From: JANQRA01 sp035550735 | GTDB taxonomy: Bacteria; Actinomycetota; Acidimicrobiia; Spongiisociales; ZC4RG35 | Assembly: GCA_035550735.1 (NCBI GenBank) | Contig: DASZOM010000042.1 | Span: 1 to 64,000, forward strand | Length of the DNA stretch: 64,000 bases | Reading direction: 5' to 3' | Shown: positions 9,525 through 18,004 of the stretch, piece after piece | How positions within the stretch are numbered: position 1 is the stretch's first letter | How the letters are laid out: each line of letters opens with the position of its first letter | Program-made: the position numbers and the translations under genes | Notes under the pieces: model-generated | What the model was told of the DNA's origin: nothing | The model's input: only the letters and a program-made list of their open reading frames with translations | Databases searched by the model: none

Positions 9525-9698
9525 GTGACCCGGTTGATGAAGATGATGGACAGCGAGAGAGGTGCCTCGATGGTCGAGTACTCCTTGCTCGTGGTTCTCA
9601 TCGCCATCGTCGCCTTCGTCGCGGTACAGCTCGCTGGCGGTGCGCTCTCGGAGACTTACTCCGAGATCAGTTCCGAGCTGATAAGAGTCGGCGCGTGA
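9525..9698 (+). CDS. Flp/Fap-type pilin (first copy)
   Basis: Small type IVb pilin of 57 residues. The basic leader and Gly are followed by the processing/hydrophobic motif ERGASMVEYSLLVV and one membrane helix, the hallmark of Flp major pilins assembled by the Tad machine. The GTG start at 9525 is preceded by AGGAGGG with 5-6 bases spacing, which is better supported than the in-frame codon at 9453. A predicted cut after Gly would leave a mature peptide of about 44 residues. It is closely similar to the next gene, so a tandem duplication is likely. Confidence 0.9.
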   Translation: MTRLMKMMDSERGASMVEYSLLVVLIAIVAFVAVQLAGGALSETYSEISSELIRVGA

Positions 9699-9791
9699 AC
9701 TGGATGGTTCGTGGGACCCATTGTTCCACGGGCCTGGTGGGCTAATTTGCCCGCTTGCAAGCCAGATATGTCTGACCCAAGGAGGGGTTCA

Positions 9792-9965
9792 ATGCTTGCT
9801 CTGTGGACCAAGGCAACGGCCTGGTTGAAGGAAGAGAAGGGTGCCTCGATGGTCGAGTATGCCCTCCTCGTCGTGCTGATCGCCATCGTGGCACTGGTTG
9901 CAGTGACTCTGGCCGGCGATGCAGTCTCGGAGACCTTCAGCGAGATCGGCTCGAGCCTCGACTGA
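9792..9965 (+). CDS. Flp/Fap-type pilin (second copy)
   Basis: Second 57-residue Flp pilin, with leader ending KEEKGASMVEYALLVVL and the same hydrophobic helix, then an ETFSEIGSSLD tail. Start ATG 9792 has GGAGG six bases upstream (9781-9785). It has the same length as the first copy and shares the GASMVEY core; the N- and C-terminal ends differ, so the two may be major and minor subunits or alternates. The gene is followed by a strong terminator. The machine that would assemble it is encoded on the other strand from 17793 down to 10046. Confidence 0.9.
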   Translation: MLALWTKATAWLKEEKGASMVEYALLVVLIAIVALVAVTLAGDAVSETFSEIGSSLD

Positions 9966-9985
9966 TAGGAACAACACCTAGTACG

Positions 9986-10012
9986 AAAAGACCCGCCATC
10001 GGCGGGTCTTTT
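9986..10012. terminator. Bidirectional intrinsic terminator
   Basis: A perfect 12-bp inverted repeat (9986-9997 and 10001-10012) with a 3-base loop. The stem is GC-rich in the middle with AAAA at one end and TTTT at the other, followed by TTCTTTT. It separates the plus-strand pilin genes from the convergent Tad operon, whose last gene stops at 10046, and by symmetry can end both transcripts. Confidence 0.92.
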
Positions 10013-10045
10013 CTTTTGGAGACTCCCTCTTACCTGAGGTGAGCG

Positions 10046-11395
10046 TCAGGGGCGAAGAACGACGAACTCTTCGTCACGGTGGACAATGCCCCAGCCGGCC
10101 TCTGCGATCTCGGCCACCAGGTCGGAGTCGGCGGGCAGGAGGGCCTGTCCGATCCCCTCCTCGGCGAAGACCGGCTCCCAGGGCTCCTCTCCGTCCCTGA
10201 CGGCGACGAACTCGGCCAACTGCTCCCCGTAGAGCTCGGCCCGGTCGTCGATGTAGACCTCGAATTCGGGGCCCATCGCCCAGATCAGATAGCCGCCGGC
10301 GCGATCGTCGTGGAAGGTGTTCACGTCCTCGAGTTGTGCCGACGCCGCCACCGGGAACCTCTCCTGGCTTAGCCCTCCCTCGTCACGGACCAGGAAGGGC
10401 AGGACAACCACCACGGCAGCGAACACGGAGCCGGGCACCATCGAAATCCGCCTCCCGGTGCCGATCGCCAACGGGCCGAGCGCCATCGCCACCGCAGGGG
10501 CGATGGCCATCCAAGCCGGAGGCACCGCACGCAACGAGGTGGCCCCCAGGACGGCAAATGGTGCCACCAGCCAGAGGTGACGCCAGGGCAGTCTCTTCCG
10601 GATGAGGGCAATGGCGACGATCAGCAATCCGAGGAGGAAGGGAATGAAGACCGGCGAGGTGAGCTCCGGGCGCCGCCACTCGCTGAGGAGACTCAAGGTC
10701 TCCCTCACCTCCACGAAGTCGAGCAGCATCGTCACCACACCGAGGCCATGCGCCGTCGCCAGCGTGACCAGACCGGACACAACTGCGGTGGGGAGCCAGC
10801 GCCATTCCCGCTCGGCGATCAGGGAGAGACCCACGTAGGCCAGGCCGATGGCGAAACTCCCGTGCATCGAGGCCCAGACCCAGAAGAGGAATGGGAGCGT
10901 CCATCTCAGACGAGGTGATTCCCAGGCGCATATCACCAGCCCGAACAGCGCGAAGGAGAAGATCACGGGTCTGGGGACCAGGAACGACACCATCAGCACC
11001 GTGCTCAGCAAGAGGACGACCGCGGTGCTGGTCATCGAACGGGAGCGCGCGTAGGAGAAGACCCCGATCGAGACGAAGGTGAGGGTCGTGAGGACGAGCA
11101 GCATCCAGGGAACGAACCCGAGACCCCCGAAGACGTCCTCGAGCCAGGAGTAGGCGATCTCGGCGAGCCAGCTCTGCGTCAGCCAGCTCTCCCCTTGCTT
11201 CGTGAACGAGAACGGGTCGGTGGTGAGCACCTCCCCGGCTCGCACCTGCAATTCCCCGGCCCGGACATGCCACAGGAAGGAGTTGTCGCGGATCGGAGCC
11301 CAGGCGTCGATGACCAACGCCACCCATGGAATGAGGACGACCAGATGTGCGACGGAGACTCGACGTCGAGACGGCTCCGGGGCCGCCTGGCTCAT
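10046..11395 (-). CDS. Polytopic membrane protein of the tad operon, function unknown
   Basis: A 449-residue protein with about ten membrane segments over residues 15-350 and a soluble, acidic C-terminal domain of about 100 residues with a predicted alpha/beta character. The first outside loop has SFLWHVRAGE and DPFSFTKQG, a layout reminiscent of GT-C glycosyltransferases, whose first loop often has a WxH-x-G-E pattern. The C-terminal part contains EVYIDDRAELYG. It overlaps tadC by ATGA, so it belongs to the pilus operon. Pilin glycosylation is one possible role, but I do not recognise the family with certainty. Confidence 0.75.
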   Translation of the reverse strand: MSQAAPEPSRRRVSVAHLVVLIPWVALVIDAWAPIRDNSFLWHVRAGELQVRAGEVLTTDPFSFTKQGESWLTQSWLAEIAYSWLEDVFGGLGFVPWMLLVLTTLTFVSIGVFSYARSRSMTSTAVVLLLSTVLMVSFLVPRPVIFSFALFGLVICAWESPRLRWTLPFLFWVWASMHGSFAIGLAYVGLSLIAEREWRWLPTAVVSGLVTLATAHGLGVVTMLLDFVEVRETLSLLSEWRRPELTSPVFIPFLLGLLIVAIALIRKRLPWRHLWLVAPFAVLGATSLRAVPPAWMAIAPAVAMALGPLAIGTGRRISMVPGSVFAAVVVVLPFLVRDEGGLSQERFPVAASAQLEDVNTFHDDRAGGYLIWAMGPEFEVYIDDRAELYGEQLAEFVAVRDGEEPWEPVFAEEGIGQALLPADSDLVAEIAEAGWGIVHRDEEFVVLRP

Positions 11396-12336
11396 CTGTT
11401 GATGAAGTTCTCGGAGATCGAGATGGCCGCAGGGCCGAGAAGCACGATGAACAGCGACGGGAAGATGCAGAACACCAGTGGGAACACCAGCTTCACCGGG
11501 GCGGCGAAAGCCTTCTCCTGGGCCCTCTGACGCCGTCTCACCCGCATCTCGTCGGCCTGGACCCGCAACACCCTGGCGATGGTGACACCGAAGGCCTCGG
11601 CCTGGATCATCGCCAGGAGGAACGAGCGCAGCTCGTCGAGGTCGGTCCGCTCCATCAGGTGCCGCATCGCATCGCGACGGCTGACACCAACTCGGGTCTC
11701 CTGCAGCATCCGGAAGAACTCCTCGGACAGAGGCCCGGGCACGGTCGACACCACCCGGGAGAGGGCGGAATCGAATCCGAGACCGGCCTCCACGGAGATG
11801 ACGAGCAGGTCGAGGACATCGGGGAGGGCTCGCAGCATCGCCTGGCGCCGCTCGTCCACCTTTCGCTCCAGCCAGGCATCGGGCCCGAAGAAGCCGAGCA
11901 CGATGGGCAGGATGAAGAGGACGGTCTGCTGGAGGGCATCGGCCCCGTAGCCCCTCAGGAAGAAGCCGCCGAGGAGGCCGGCGCCCGTCGTCAGCAGCTT
12001 GACCACCGTGAAGGCGGGGGCGTCCAGGTTGCCCGGGTACCCGGCGAGCATCAGCTTGCGCTGCTTCTTCTCCAGATATCCGACCGGGGTGAACCTCTTG
12101 AGGAAGTTGCCCACACCGATGACCATCGGCCCGATGGTCCTCTGGGCGAGTGGCTTGGCGAGCTCGTCCTCACGCGCCGATGCCACCGAGGCCCTGCCAT
12201 AGAGCTCGAGGCGGTTCGCCATGTCTTCTCGGGCGCGGGTGACACCCATGCCCGCCCAGACCACGACGAACAGCACCAGGGCGAAGACGGCGCCGACTGC
12301 CAGCACCAACGGATCCAAACCTTCGAACATGCTCAT
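11392..12336 (-). CDS. tadC: Tad pilus inner-membrane platform protein (T2SS F family)
   Basis: One of the two membrane platform proteins on which the Flp pilus is assembled; 314 residues. It has membrane segments near residues 10-30, 115-150 and at the C-terminus, and a T2SSF domain with ALPDVLDLLVISVEAGLGFDSAL, a well-conserved TadC pattern. It also shows FLLAMIQAEAFGVTI. Starts and stops overlap both neighbours by four bases (ATGA). It works with the TadB-like half of the upstream fusion protein. Confidence 0.92.
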   Translation of the reverse strand: MSMFEGLDPLVLAVGAVFALVLFVVVWAGMGVTRAREDMANRLELYGRASVASAREDELAKPLAQRTIGPMVIGVGNFLKRFTPVGYLEKKQRKLMLAGYPGNLDAPAFTVVKLLTTGAGLLGGFFLRGYGADALQQTVLFILPIVLGFFGPDAWLERKVDERRQAMLRALPDVLDLLVISVEAGLGFDSALSRVVSTVPGPLSEEFFRMLQETRVGVSRRDAMRHLMERTDLDELRSFLLAMIQAEAFGVTIARVLRVQADEMRVRRRQRAQEKAFAAPVKLVFPLVFCIFPSLFIVLLGPAAISISENFINR

Positions 12337-14279
12337 ATCTCGATATCCACGATCTTCTTGAGCCAGAACAGGCCGCCGGCCATGAGCAGGATGCCCACGC
12401 CGATGGCGATCTGGCCAAACACGTTTTCGATCAGCGGCTGCAGGTAGTCACGGTTGGAGAACCACAGGAAGCCGAAGAGGAGGAAGGGCAGGGCACCGAG
12501 CACGATGGCCGAGATACGGCCCTCGGCGGTGAGAGCCTTGATCTCTCCCTTGAGGCGGTTGCGGGCTCGCATGGTGTCGCCCACGGTCTGGAGGACTTCG
12601 GCGAGGTTGCCACCGACTTCCCTTTGGATCTCGATGGCCATCACGGCCCACTCGAAGTCCTTGGACTGTGTCCTGTCCACCACCCCGACCAGGGCGTCGG
12701 TGACCGTGCGACCCAGGCGGGCCTCGGCGATCGCCCTGCCGAACTCGCGGGCGGTCGGGTCCGGGGCCTCCGCGGAGACGGCCTCCGTGGCCTGCAGCAG
12801 CGAGTACCCGGCCCTGAGCGAGGTGGACATCAGGGTCAGCGTGTCAGGAAGCTGGTTCTCGAACTTCCGCTTCTCCCGGGCACCGGCGAACCGGATCAGG
12901 AAGATGAACAGCAGCATCAGGATGCCGAAGACGACGGCACCGGTGACGAGGCCGCTGAAGATGGCGACCAGGATGCCGATCACCGCCGCCAGGCCGAACA
13001 TGCCGAGGATCGCCTCTCCGGGTGACATCGGGATGTTGGCCTGCTCCAGGGTGGCGTTGACGCCGGACAGCAATCCGCGCTTCTTGACCTCCTCCTCGGC
13101 AGCCTCGGTGAAGCGGTTGAGGAGCGGGATCCGGGCGAGGAAGGAGCCTCTCTCCTCGGTCGGCTTGGTTCCCTTGCGACCGTAGGCCTGGAGCCGCTTG
13201 GCGAAACGACCGGGATCGTCGTCGTCCTCACGGCCGAACAGGATCACCAGGAACAGGAACAGGGTCAGACCGAGGCCGGCGGCGCCCATGAGCATCAGGG
13301 TCTGGATGCCGAGCGGGGCGTTTCCCTCGACGACGGTGGTCGTCAGCGGGGCCAGGGTCGTGGTCGTGGTCGGACCGGTGGTGGTCGTGGTGGCGAACCC
13401 GGACACCGAGAACGTCTGGGTCGCGGTCAGGCCCTGATACCCGACTGCGAACTCGACCTCGCCCGGGGTGGCGACCGGTGAGACGAACCGCACCACCAGG
13501 GTGTTGCTGATCTCACGGCCGATCTGCCCGTAGAGGGCGGAGAGGGAGGCAGGATCGGGGGTCGACAGGAACAGCCCTCCACCTGCCGTGGCCACCTGGG
13601 AGACGGGCTCGGGGTTGAAGTCCGGTGACTCCAGCGCCACTCCGAAGACACGGGCACCACTGGCGGTCACCGCTGCCGTCGCCTCCTCGAGGGTGGCGGT
13701 CGATGCGGTGTCGTCACCGTCGCTGAGCACGATCATGTTGGGCAGGAGGTCTGCGGCGCTCGCCTCCTGGAACATGGCGGCTCCCTGGATCACACCGTCG
13801 TTGAAGGCCGTCTCCCCGGCGGCGACGATGGCGTCGATCGCGGCGTTCAGGCCGTCCTTGTTGTTGGTGAAGCCGGAGAGGACCTGTACGGCGTCGGCGA
13901 ACGTAACGATGGCGATTCGGTCCCCGCTGCGCGCCTGGGCGACGAAGTCCCTGGCCGCCTGCTTGGCGGCTTCCATCGGGGCACCTTCCATCGATCCCGA
14001 GGTGTCGATCACGAGGACGACTCCGACCGGGACCGAGGTTGCGGTGATCGGCTCGGCGACCACATCGCCGGCGGGCTGCCCGTTGACTGTGACCTCCACC
14101 GCAGCCGGGTCGGGCTCGGTGGCGAAGTTGCGGAACTCGACCACCATCTGGGTCTGTCCGCCCTCGGGATAGCGCGAGCCGTTGATGTCGACGATCTCGA
14201 TCTCCTGCTCGCCGGTCTGGGCCCAGGCCGGGACGGCGAGCAGACAGATCGCGGCGACGAGCGCCAGCAGTCGTCTCAA
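12333..14279 (-). CDS. VWA domain fused to TadB-like pilus platform protein
   Basis: A 648-residue fusion. Residues 1-20 are a signal peptide ending PAWA. Residues 22-85 are a beta-rich module. A von Willebrand A domain follows with an intact MIDAS (DTSGS at 92-96 and SDGDD at 186-190). A Thr-rich linker lies at 297-325 and a membrane helix at about 324-349. The cytoplasmic and membrane T2SSF part, matching TadB, runs from about 350 to 648, with QLPDTLTLMSTSLRAGYSL and EIQREVGGNLAEVL. The VWA part would face outside and could bind pilus, matrix or cell wall through a divalent ion. It overlaps cpaF and tadC by four bases each. Confidence 0.9.
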   Translation of the reverse strand: MRRLLALVAAICLLAVPAWAQTGEQEIEIVDINGSRYPEGGQTQMVVEFRNFATEPDPAAVEVTVNGQPAGDVVAEPITATSVPVGVVLVIDTSGSMEGAPMEAAKQAARDFVAQARSGDRIAIVTFADAVQVLSGFTNNKDGLNAAIDAIVAAGETAFNDGVIQGAAMFQEASAADLLPNMIVLSDGDDTASTATLEEATAAVTASGARVFGVALESPDFNPEPVSQVATAGGGLFLSTPDPASLSALYGQIGREISNTLVVRFVSPVATPGEVEFAVGYQGLTATQTFSVSGFATTTTTGPTTTTTLAPLTTTVVEGNAPLGIQTLMLMGAAGLGLTLFLFLVILFGREDDDDPGRFAKRLQAYGRKGTKPTEERGSFLARIPLLNRFTEAAEEEVKKRGLLSGVNATLEQANIPMSPGEAILGMFGLAAVIGILVAIFSGLVTGAVVFGILMLLFIFLIRFAGAREKRKFENQLPDTLTLMSTSLRAGYSLLQATEAVSAEAPDPTAREFGRAIAEARLGRTVTDALVGVVDRTQSKDFEWAVMAIEIQREVGGNLAEVLQTVGDTMRARNRLKGEIKALTAEGRISAIVLGALPFLLFGFLWFSNRDYLQPLIENVFGQIAIGVGILLMAGGLFWLKKIVDIEI

Positions 14280-15637
14280 TTGCCCCTCCTGGCGAAGGGC
14301 TCCGGGTCGAACAGGTCGGCAGGCAGCCGGATGCCCTGGTTCTCGAGCTCTTCGGAGAAGGTGGGACGGATGCCCGTCGCCTTGAGACGACCCTTGTAGC
14401 GGCCGTCGTCGTCGACACCCATGCCGTAGTCGAACAGGAAGAGGTCCTGCAGGGTGATGATCTCGCCCTCCATGCCCTCCACCTCGGTGACGTGGGTGAC
14501 CCGGCGGGTGCCGTCCTTGAGACGGGCGACGTGCACGATGAGGTCGACCGCCGACGAGATCTGCTCGCGGATGGCCCGGACCGGGAGGTCGAAGCCGGCC
14601 ATGAGCACCATGGTCTCGATACGGGACAGGGTGTCACGCGGGCCATTGGAGTGGACCGTGGTCAGCGAGCCGTCGTGACCGGTGTTCATCGCCTGGAGCA
14701 TGTCCAGGGCGGCTGCGTCACGAACCTCACCGACGACGATGCGGTCGGGACGCATACGCAGGGTGTTCCTGACCAGGTCGCGGATGGTGACCTGGCCCTG
14801 ACCCTCGATGTTGGCGGGACGGGACTCCAGGGTGAGCACATGCTCCTGGTGGAGCTGGAGCTCTGCGGCGTCCTCGACGGTGATGATCCGCTCGTCACCG
14901 GGGATGTACGCCGACACCACGTTGAGGGTGGTGGTCTTGCCGGAGCCCGTGCCTCCCGAGATGAGGATGTTGAGACGACCCCGGACGCATGCCCTGAGGA
15001 AGTCGGCCACCCTCTGGGTGAGGGTGCCGAAGCTGATCAGGTCGGCCTCCTGGTAGGGGTCGACGGCGAACTTGCGGATGGTGAGGTAGGGGCCACCGAT
15101 CGCCAGAGGATGGATGATGGCGTTGACACGAGAGCCGTCGGGGAGACGGGCATCCACCATCGGTGTCGCCTCGTCGACGCGACGGCCGATCTGGCCGACG
15201 ATCTTGTCGATGATGCGACGGAGATGGACCTCGTCCACGAACCGCACCTCGGACTTGTAGATGCGGCCCGCCTTCTCGTAGTAGATGTCGTACGGCCCGT
15301 TGGCCATGACCTCGGTGACGTCCGGGTCGTTGAGCAACGGGTCGATCGGGCCGTAGCCGAGGACGTCGGAGGCGATCTCGTTGAGGAGGGCGCGCCGGTC
15401 GGCCGAGGTCAGGGGAAGACCCTGCTCCTGGTCGACGGCCCACTCCAGCATCTCGAGGACGCGGAGACGAAGCTCGGCGTCGGACATGCCACGGTCATAG
15501 AGGGTGGGGCCGAGTTCCTCGACCACCTTGAAGTGGAGCCGACCTCTCAGCTCACCGAGTGCGTCGGTGCGATTGATCGTGGTCTCGGCCGACTCCGTCT
15601 GTCGGGCGGCTGCGACTCTCTCTGATAGTGATGGCAT
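14276..15637 (-). CDS. cpaF: Tad/Flp pilus assembly ATPase (CpaF/TadA)
   Basis: Hexameric secretion ATPase that powers Flp pilus assembly; 453 residues. The N-terminal domain (about 30-215) is followed by Walker A GGTGSGKT at 228-235. Asp- and His-box motifs are visible as VEDAAELQL and LRMRPDRIVVGEVRD, and the Walker B region follows. It ends on an acidic/aromatic tail and overlaps the VWA-TadB gene by four bases; cpaE lies 15 bases upstream. Confidence 0.96.
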   Translation of the reverse strand: MPSLSERVAAARQTESAETTINRTDALGELRGRLHFKVVEELGPTLYDRGMSDAELRLRVLEMLEWAVDQEQGLPLTSADRRALLNEIASDVLGYGPIDPLLNDPDVTEVMANGPYDIYYEKAGRIYKSEVRFVDEVHLRRIIDKIVGQIGRRVDEATPMVDARLPDGSRVNAIIHPLAIGGPYLTIRKFAVDPYQEADLISFGTLTQRVADFLRACVRGRLNILISGGTGSGKTTTLNVVSAYIPGDERIITVEDAAELQLHQEHVLTLESRPANIEGQGQVTIRDLVRNTLRMRPDRIVVGEVRDAAALDMLQAMNTGHDGSLTTVHSNGPRDTLSRIETMVLMAGFDLPVRAIREQISSAVDLIVHVARLKDGTRRVTHVTEVEGMEGEIITLQDLFLFDYGMGVDDDGRYKGRLKATGIRPTFSEELENQGIRLPADLFDPEPFARRGN

Positions 15638-15652
15638 TGGCTGTCCCCTTCC

Positions 15653-16840
15653 CTATTTACGCCCGAACAGGCCGGACTTCCCTTGAACGTCAGGAATCTC
15701 TCCGGCGATCAACTCGGCAACGGACTCGAAGCCCTTGGCAACTTTCGACTTTGGATCGGTCTCGACCACCGGACGCCCTTCGTTCACCGAGGCGGCGACG
15801 ACCGCATCTGACGGGATCGAGGCGGCGATGTTCATCTTCAGGGCGCCCTCGATCTCCTTGTTGTCGAGCTTCGCCTTGGAATTGGAGCGGTTCATCACCA
15901 GCTGGACGTTGGACGTCGAGAACTTGAGGAGACGCAGTGTCTCCAGGGCCAACTTGGCGTTCTTCACCGAGGGCAGGTCCATGTCGACCAGCATCAAGAT
16001 GTCGTCGGACTTCTCGATGAGCGACAGGATCAGCTCGTCGAGCATCGCCGCGGTGTCGACGATGATGTAGTCGTAGCTCTCCTTGAGCACGTCCAGCATC
16101 TGCATCAGCCCGGCCGTGGTGATGTCGTCGGCGAAGGCCGGCTCGAGCGGAGCCGCCAGCACCTTGAGCCCCGTCGGGTGCTCGGTGAGCAGCGAGTCGA
16201 GCAGCTCGGCGTCGAGCTGGTGCAGCTCGTGAGCGGCGTTCACCATCGTGAAGCGCGGCTCGAGCTGGAGCACCAGGCAGACGTCGCCGAACTGCAGATC
16301 GGCATCGACGAGGCAGACCTTGGTGTCGGGGAGCCTGTTGAGCACGAGCGCCAGGTTGGTGGCCAGCACTGTCTTCCCACTCCCGCCCTTGGCGGAGGTG
16401 ACGGTGATGATCCGGCCCTTGTCCCTGCGAGCGGAGGGTTCCGGCGTTGGCGCCGCGGTCGAAGAGCGACGACGCAGCACGTCGTGGGCGAACTGCTCGA
16501 TGGCGGCCTCGATCTTGGCCTCGTCCAGCGGCGTCTCGAGCACGTCCGACACACCGGCCCGCATGCTCTTGCGCAGCAGGTCGGCCGTGACCTCCTCGGC
16601 CACCAGCATCAGGACCAGTGAGGGGTCCTGGTTGTGCAGTGCCCGGACGTGCTCCATGGAGGCGTCGTCGCTGTAGGAAGGACCGATGAGCACCATCCGC
16701 AGGTCACCCGAGGCGATGGTTTGGCTCGCCTCCTCGAGGGTGCGCGCAACCGGGAGACTGCCATCGAACAGCTGCTTGGCGCTGGCGACGAAGTCGTCGT
16801 CCTGGTCTACCACCAGGAGGTTGTGCTCGGCCAGGGACAT
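15653..16840 (-). CDS. cpaE: Pilus assembly ATPase CpaE/TadZ (MinD/ParA-like with pseudo-receiver)
   Basis: Localises the Tad machine; 395 residues. Residues 5-122 form a receiver-like domain in which the normal phospho-Asp position reads VLIG (about 50-53), so it is probably not phosphorylated. The deviant Walker A KGGSGKT at 151-157 and LVDADLQFGD are typical of the MinD/ParA family. A linker of Pro/Ala/Arg joins the two halves. It lies between cpaB (20 bases upstream) and cpaF (15 bases downstream). Confidence 0.93.
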   Translation of the reverse strand: MSLAEHNLLVVDQDDDFVASAKQLFDGSLPVARTLEEASQTIASGDLRMVLIGPSYSDDASMEHVRALHNQDPSLVLMLVAEEVTADLLRKSMRAGVSDVLETPLDEAKIEAAIEQFAHDVLRRRSSTAAPTPEPSARRDKGRIITVTSAKGGSGKTVLATNLALVLNRLPDTKVCLVDADLQFGDVCLVLQLEPRFTMVNAAHELHQLDAELLDSLLTEHPTGLKVLAAPLEPAFADDITTAGLMQMLDVLKESYDYIIVDTAAMLDELILSLIEKSDDILMLVDMDLPSVKNAKLALETLRLLKFSTSNVQLVMNRSNSKAKLDNKEIEGALKMNIAASIPSDAVVAASVNEGRPVVETDPKSKVAKGFESVAELIAGEIPDVQGKSGLFGRK

Positions 16841-16860
16841 CTCAGTGCTTCTCTCTGTTC

Positions 16861-17793
16861 CTACTCGCCGAAGATGGTTTCCTGAAGGTCGCCACCGAAG
16901 AGGTTGTCGATGGTCACGCCATCGCTCTCCACCTCGACGAAGTCCTCAGGAACGAGTGTCAGCCACACCGAGCCGTTCTCGAAGGCATAGACGATGCGCT
17001 CGGCCTGATCCGGGGTCACCTCGAGGGTGAACACGGTCGCCGGCAACTCCTCGGCGGGCTCCTCCACCGGGGTGCCCTCGGGCGTGGTGGCGGGCGTGGT
17101 GTCATCGGCCTCGATCTCACCGGTCTGGTCCCCGTCCTCGTCGGGACGGATGTCACGGCCGACGGCGAGCACGTTGAGGCCCTGCAGGACATAGCGGGTG
17201 TAGGTGACGACCACGGCCGCCTCGTCCTCCTCACCGGGTGTGACCTCGCCACCGTCGTCCGGGGGCAAGGTGGGACCATCGACGGGAAGGAGATCGAACT
17301 CGATGTCGAGGGTGATGATCATGTTGACGCGGTCGCCCGGGTTGACGAACCCGTTGACGCCCTGGATGTCGCTGGTCGAGATGGTGATCGCCTGGTTGCC
17401 CGAGCCGATGGACTCGGCCAGGGGACGCACGTCGACATCGATCTCGGTCCACTGCGACCGGGTCAGGATGCCACGGGGGGAGATCGGGCCGGCGGCGACC
17501 TTGTCGGTCAGCACCTGACGGAGCTCCTCCTCGCTCTGGATGGCGTCGGCGGGAGTGTCCTCGACCTCGTCGATTCCCTCCTCGATCTGTGCTCCGCCAC
17601 CTCCGAAGTCCGAGAGCAGGATGCTGCCCTCGGTGCCCTCGGCGATACCGGCGGCGCCGGCGCGGAAGACAGTGACCTGCTCTTGGCCGGCCTCGGCTTC
17701 GCCGCGGACGTTCTGCATGAAGTTCCAGACGGCCCAGGCCGCCAGACCGGCCAGCACCAAGGCCACTAGAAGAACGATCGCTCTCCTACCCAT
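16861..17793 (-). CDS. cpaB: Flp pilus assembly protein CpaB/RcpC (SAF domain)
   Basis: Periplasm/wall-facing protein of Tad systems; 310 residues from the ATG at 17793. That ATG follows GAAGGGG by about 5 bases and is preferred to the in-frame codon at 17844. Residues 2-25 are a membrane anchor. A SAF-type domain follows with VTDKVAAGPISPRGILT-like sequence and ISTSDIQGVNGFVNPGDRVN, the usual CpaB pattern. An unusually acidic, Thr/Pro/Glu-rich insertion (about 180-255) splits the second half, with runs such as DEDGDQTGEIEADDTT. It is the first gene of the pilus operon. Confidence 0.88.
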   Translation of the reverse strand: MGRRAIVLLVALVLAGLAAWAVWNFMQNVRGEAEAGQEQVTVFRAGAAGIAEGTEGSILLSDFGGGGAQIEEGIDEVEDTPADAIQSEEELRQVLTDKVAAGPISPRGILTRSQWTEIDVDVRPLAESIGSGNQAITISTSDIQGVNGFVNPGDRVNMIITLDIEFDLLPVDGPTLPPDDGGEVTPGEEDEAAVVVTYTRYVLQGLNVLAVGRDIRPDEDGDQTGEIEADDTTPATTPEGTPVEEPAEELPATVFTLEVTPDQAERIVYAFENGSVWLTLVPEDFVEVESDGVTIDNLFGGDLQETIFGE

Positions 17794-18004
17794 TGAGTCC
17801 CCTTCGGTTGTCCCCTCGGCCCATCGCGGAAGTCCGCGGCGCACCTGAGGGCATAGTATCGGCGAGTCTCAGCCCGCCGAGCTTTTCAGGTTCGATAACA
17901 CTGTGATTGTCGGACCTGCCATTGACAGTCTTGAGTTTTTCGCCGCGAAATCTATGGGCACACCGGCCTAGAGAGTCAGGTCCGGTTGGAAGGGGCTCAG
18001 GAGC
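17794..18004. other. Intergenic region upstream of the tad operon
   Basis: This 211-base stretch separates the end of rpsA from cpaB. It must hold the tad operon promoter (minus strand) and any rpsA terminator. A GATACTAT block near 17858-17865 on the minus strand could be a -10 element, but I find no convincing -35 at the right distance, nor a hairpin with a T-run. No ORF is supported here. Confidence 0.4.
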
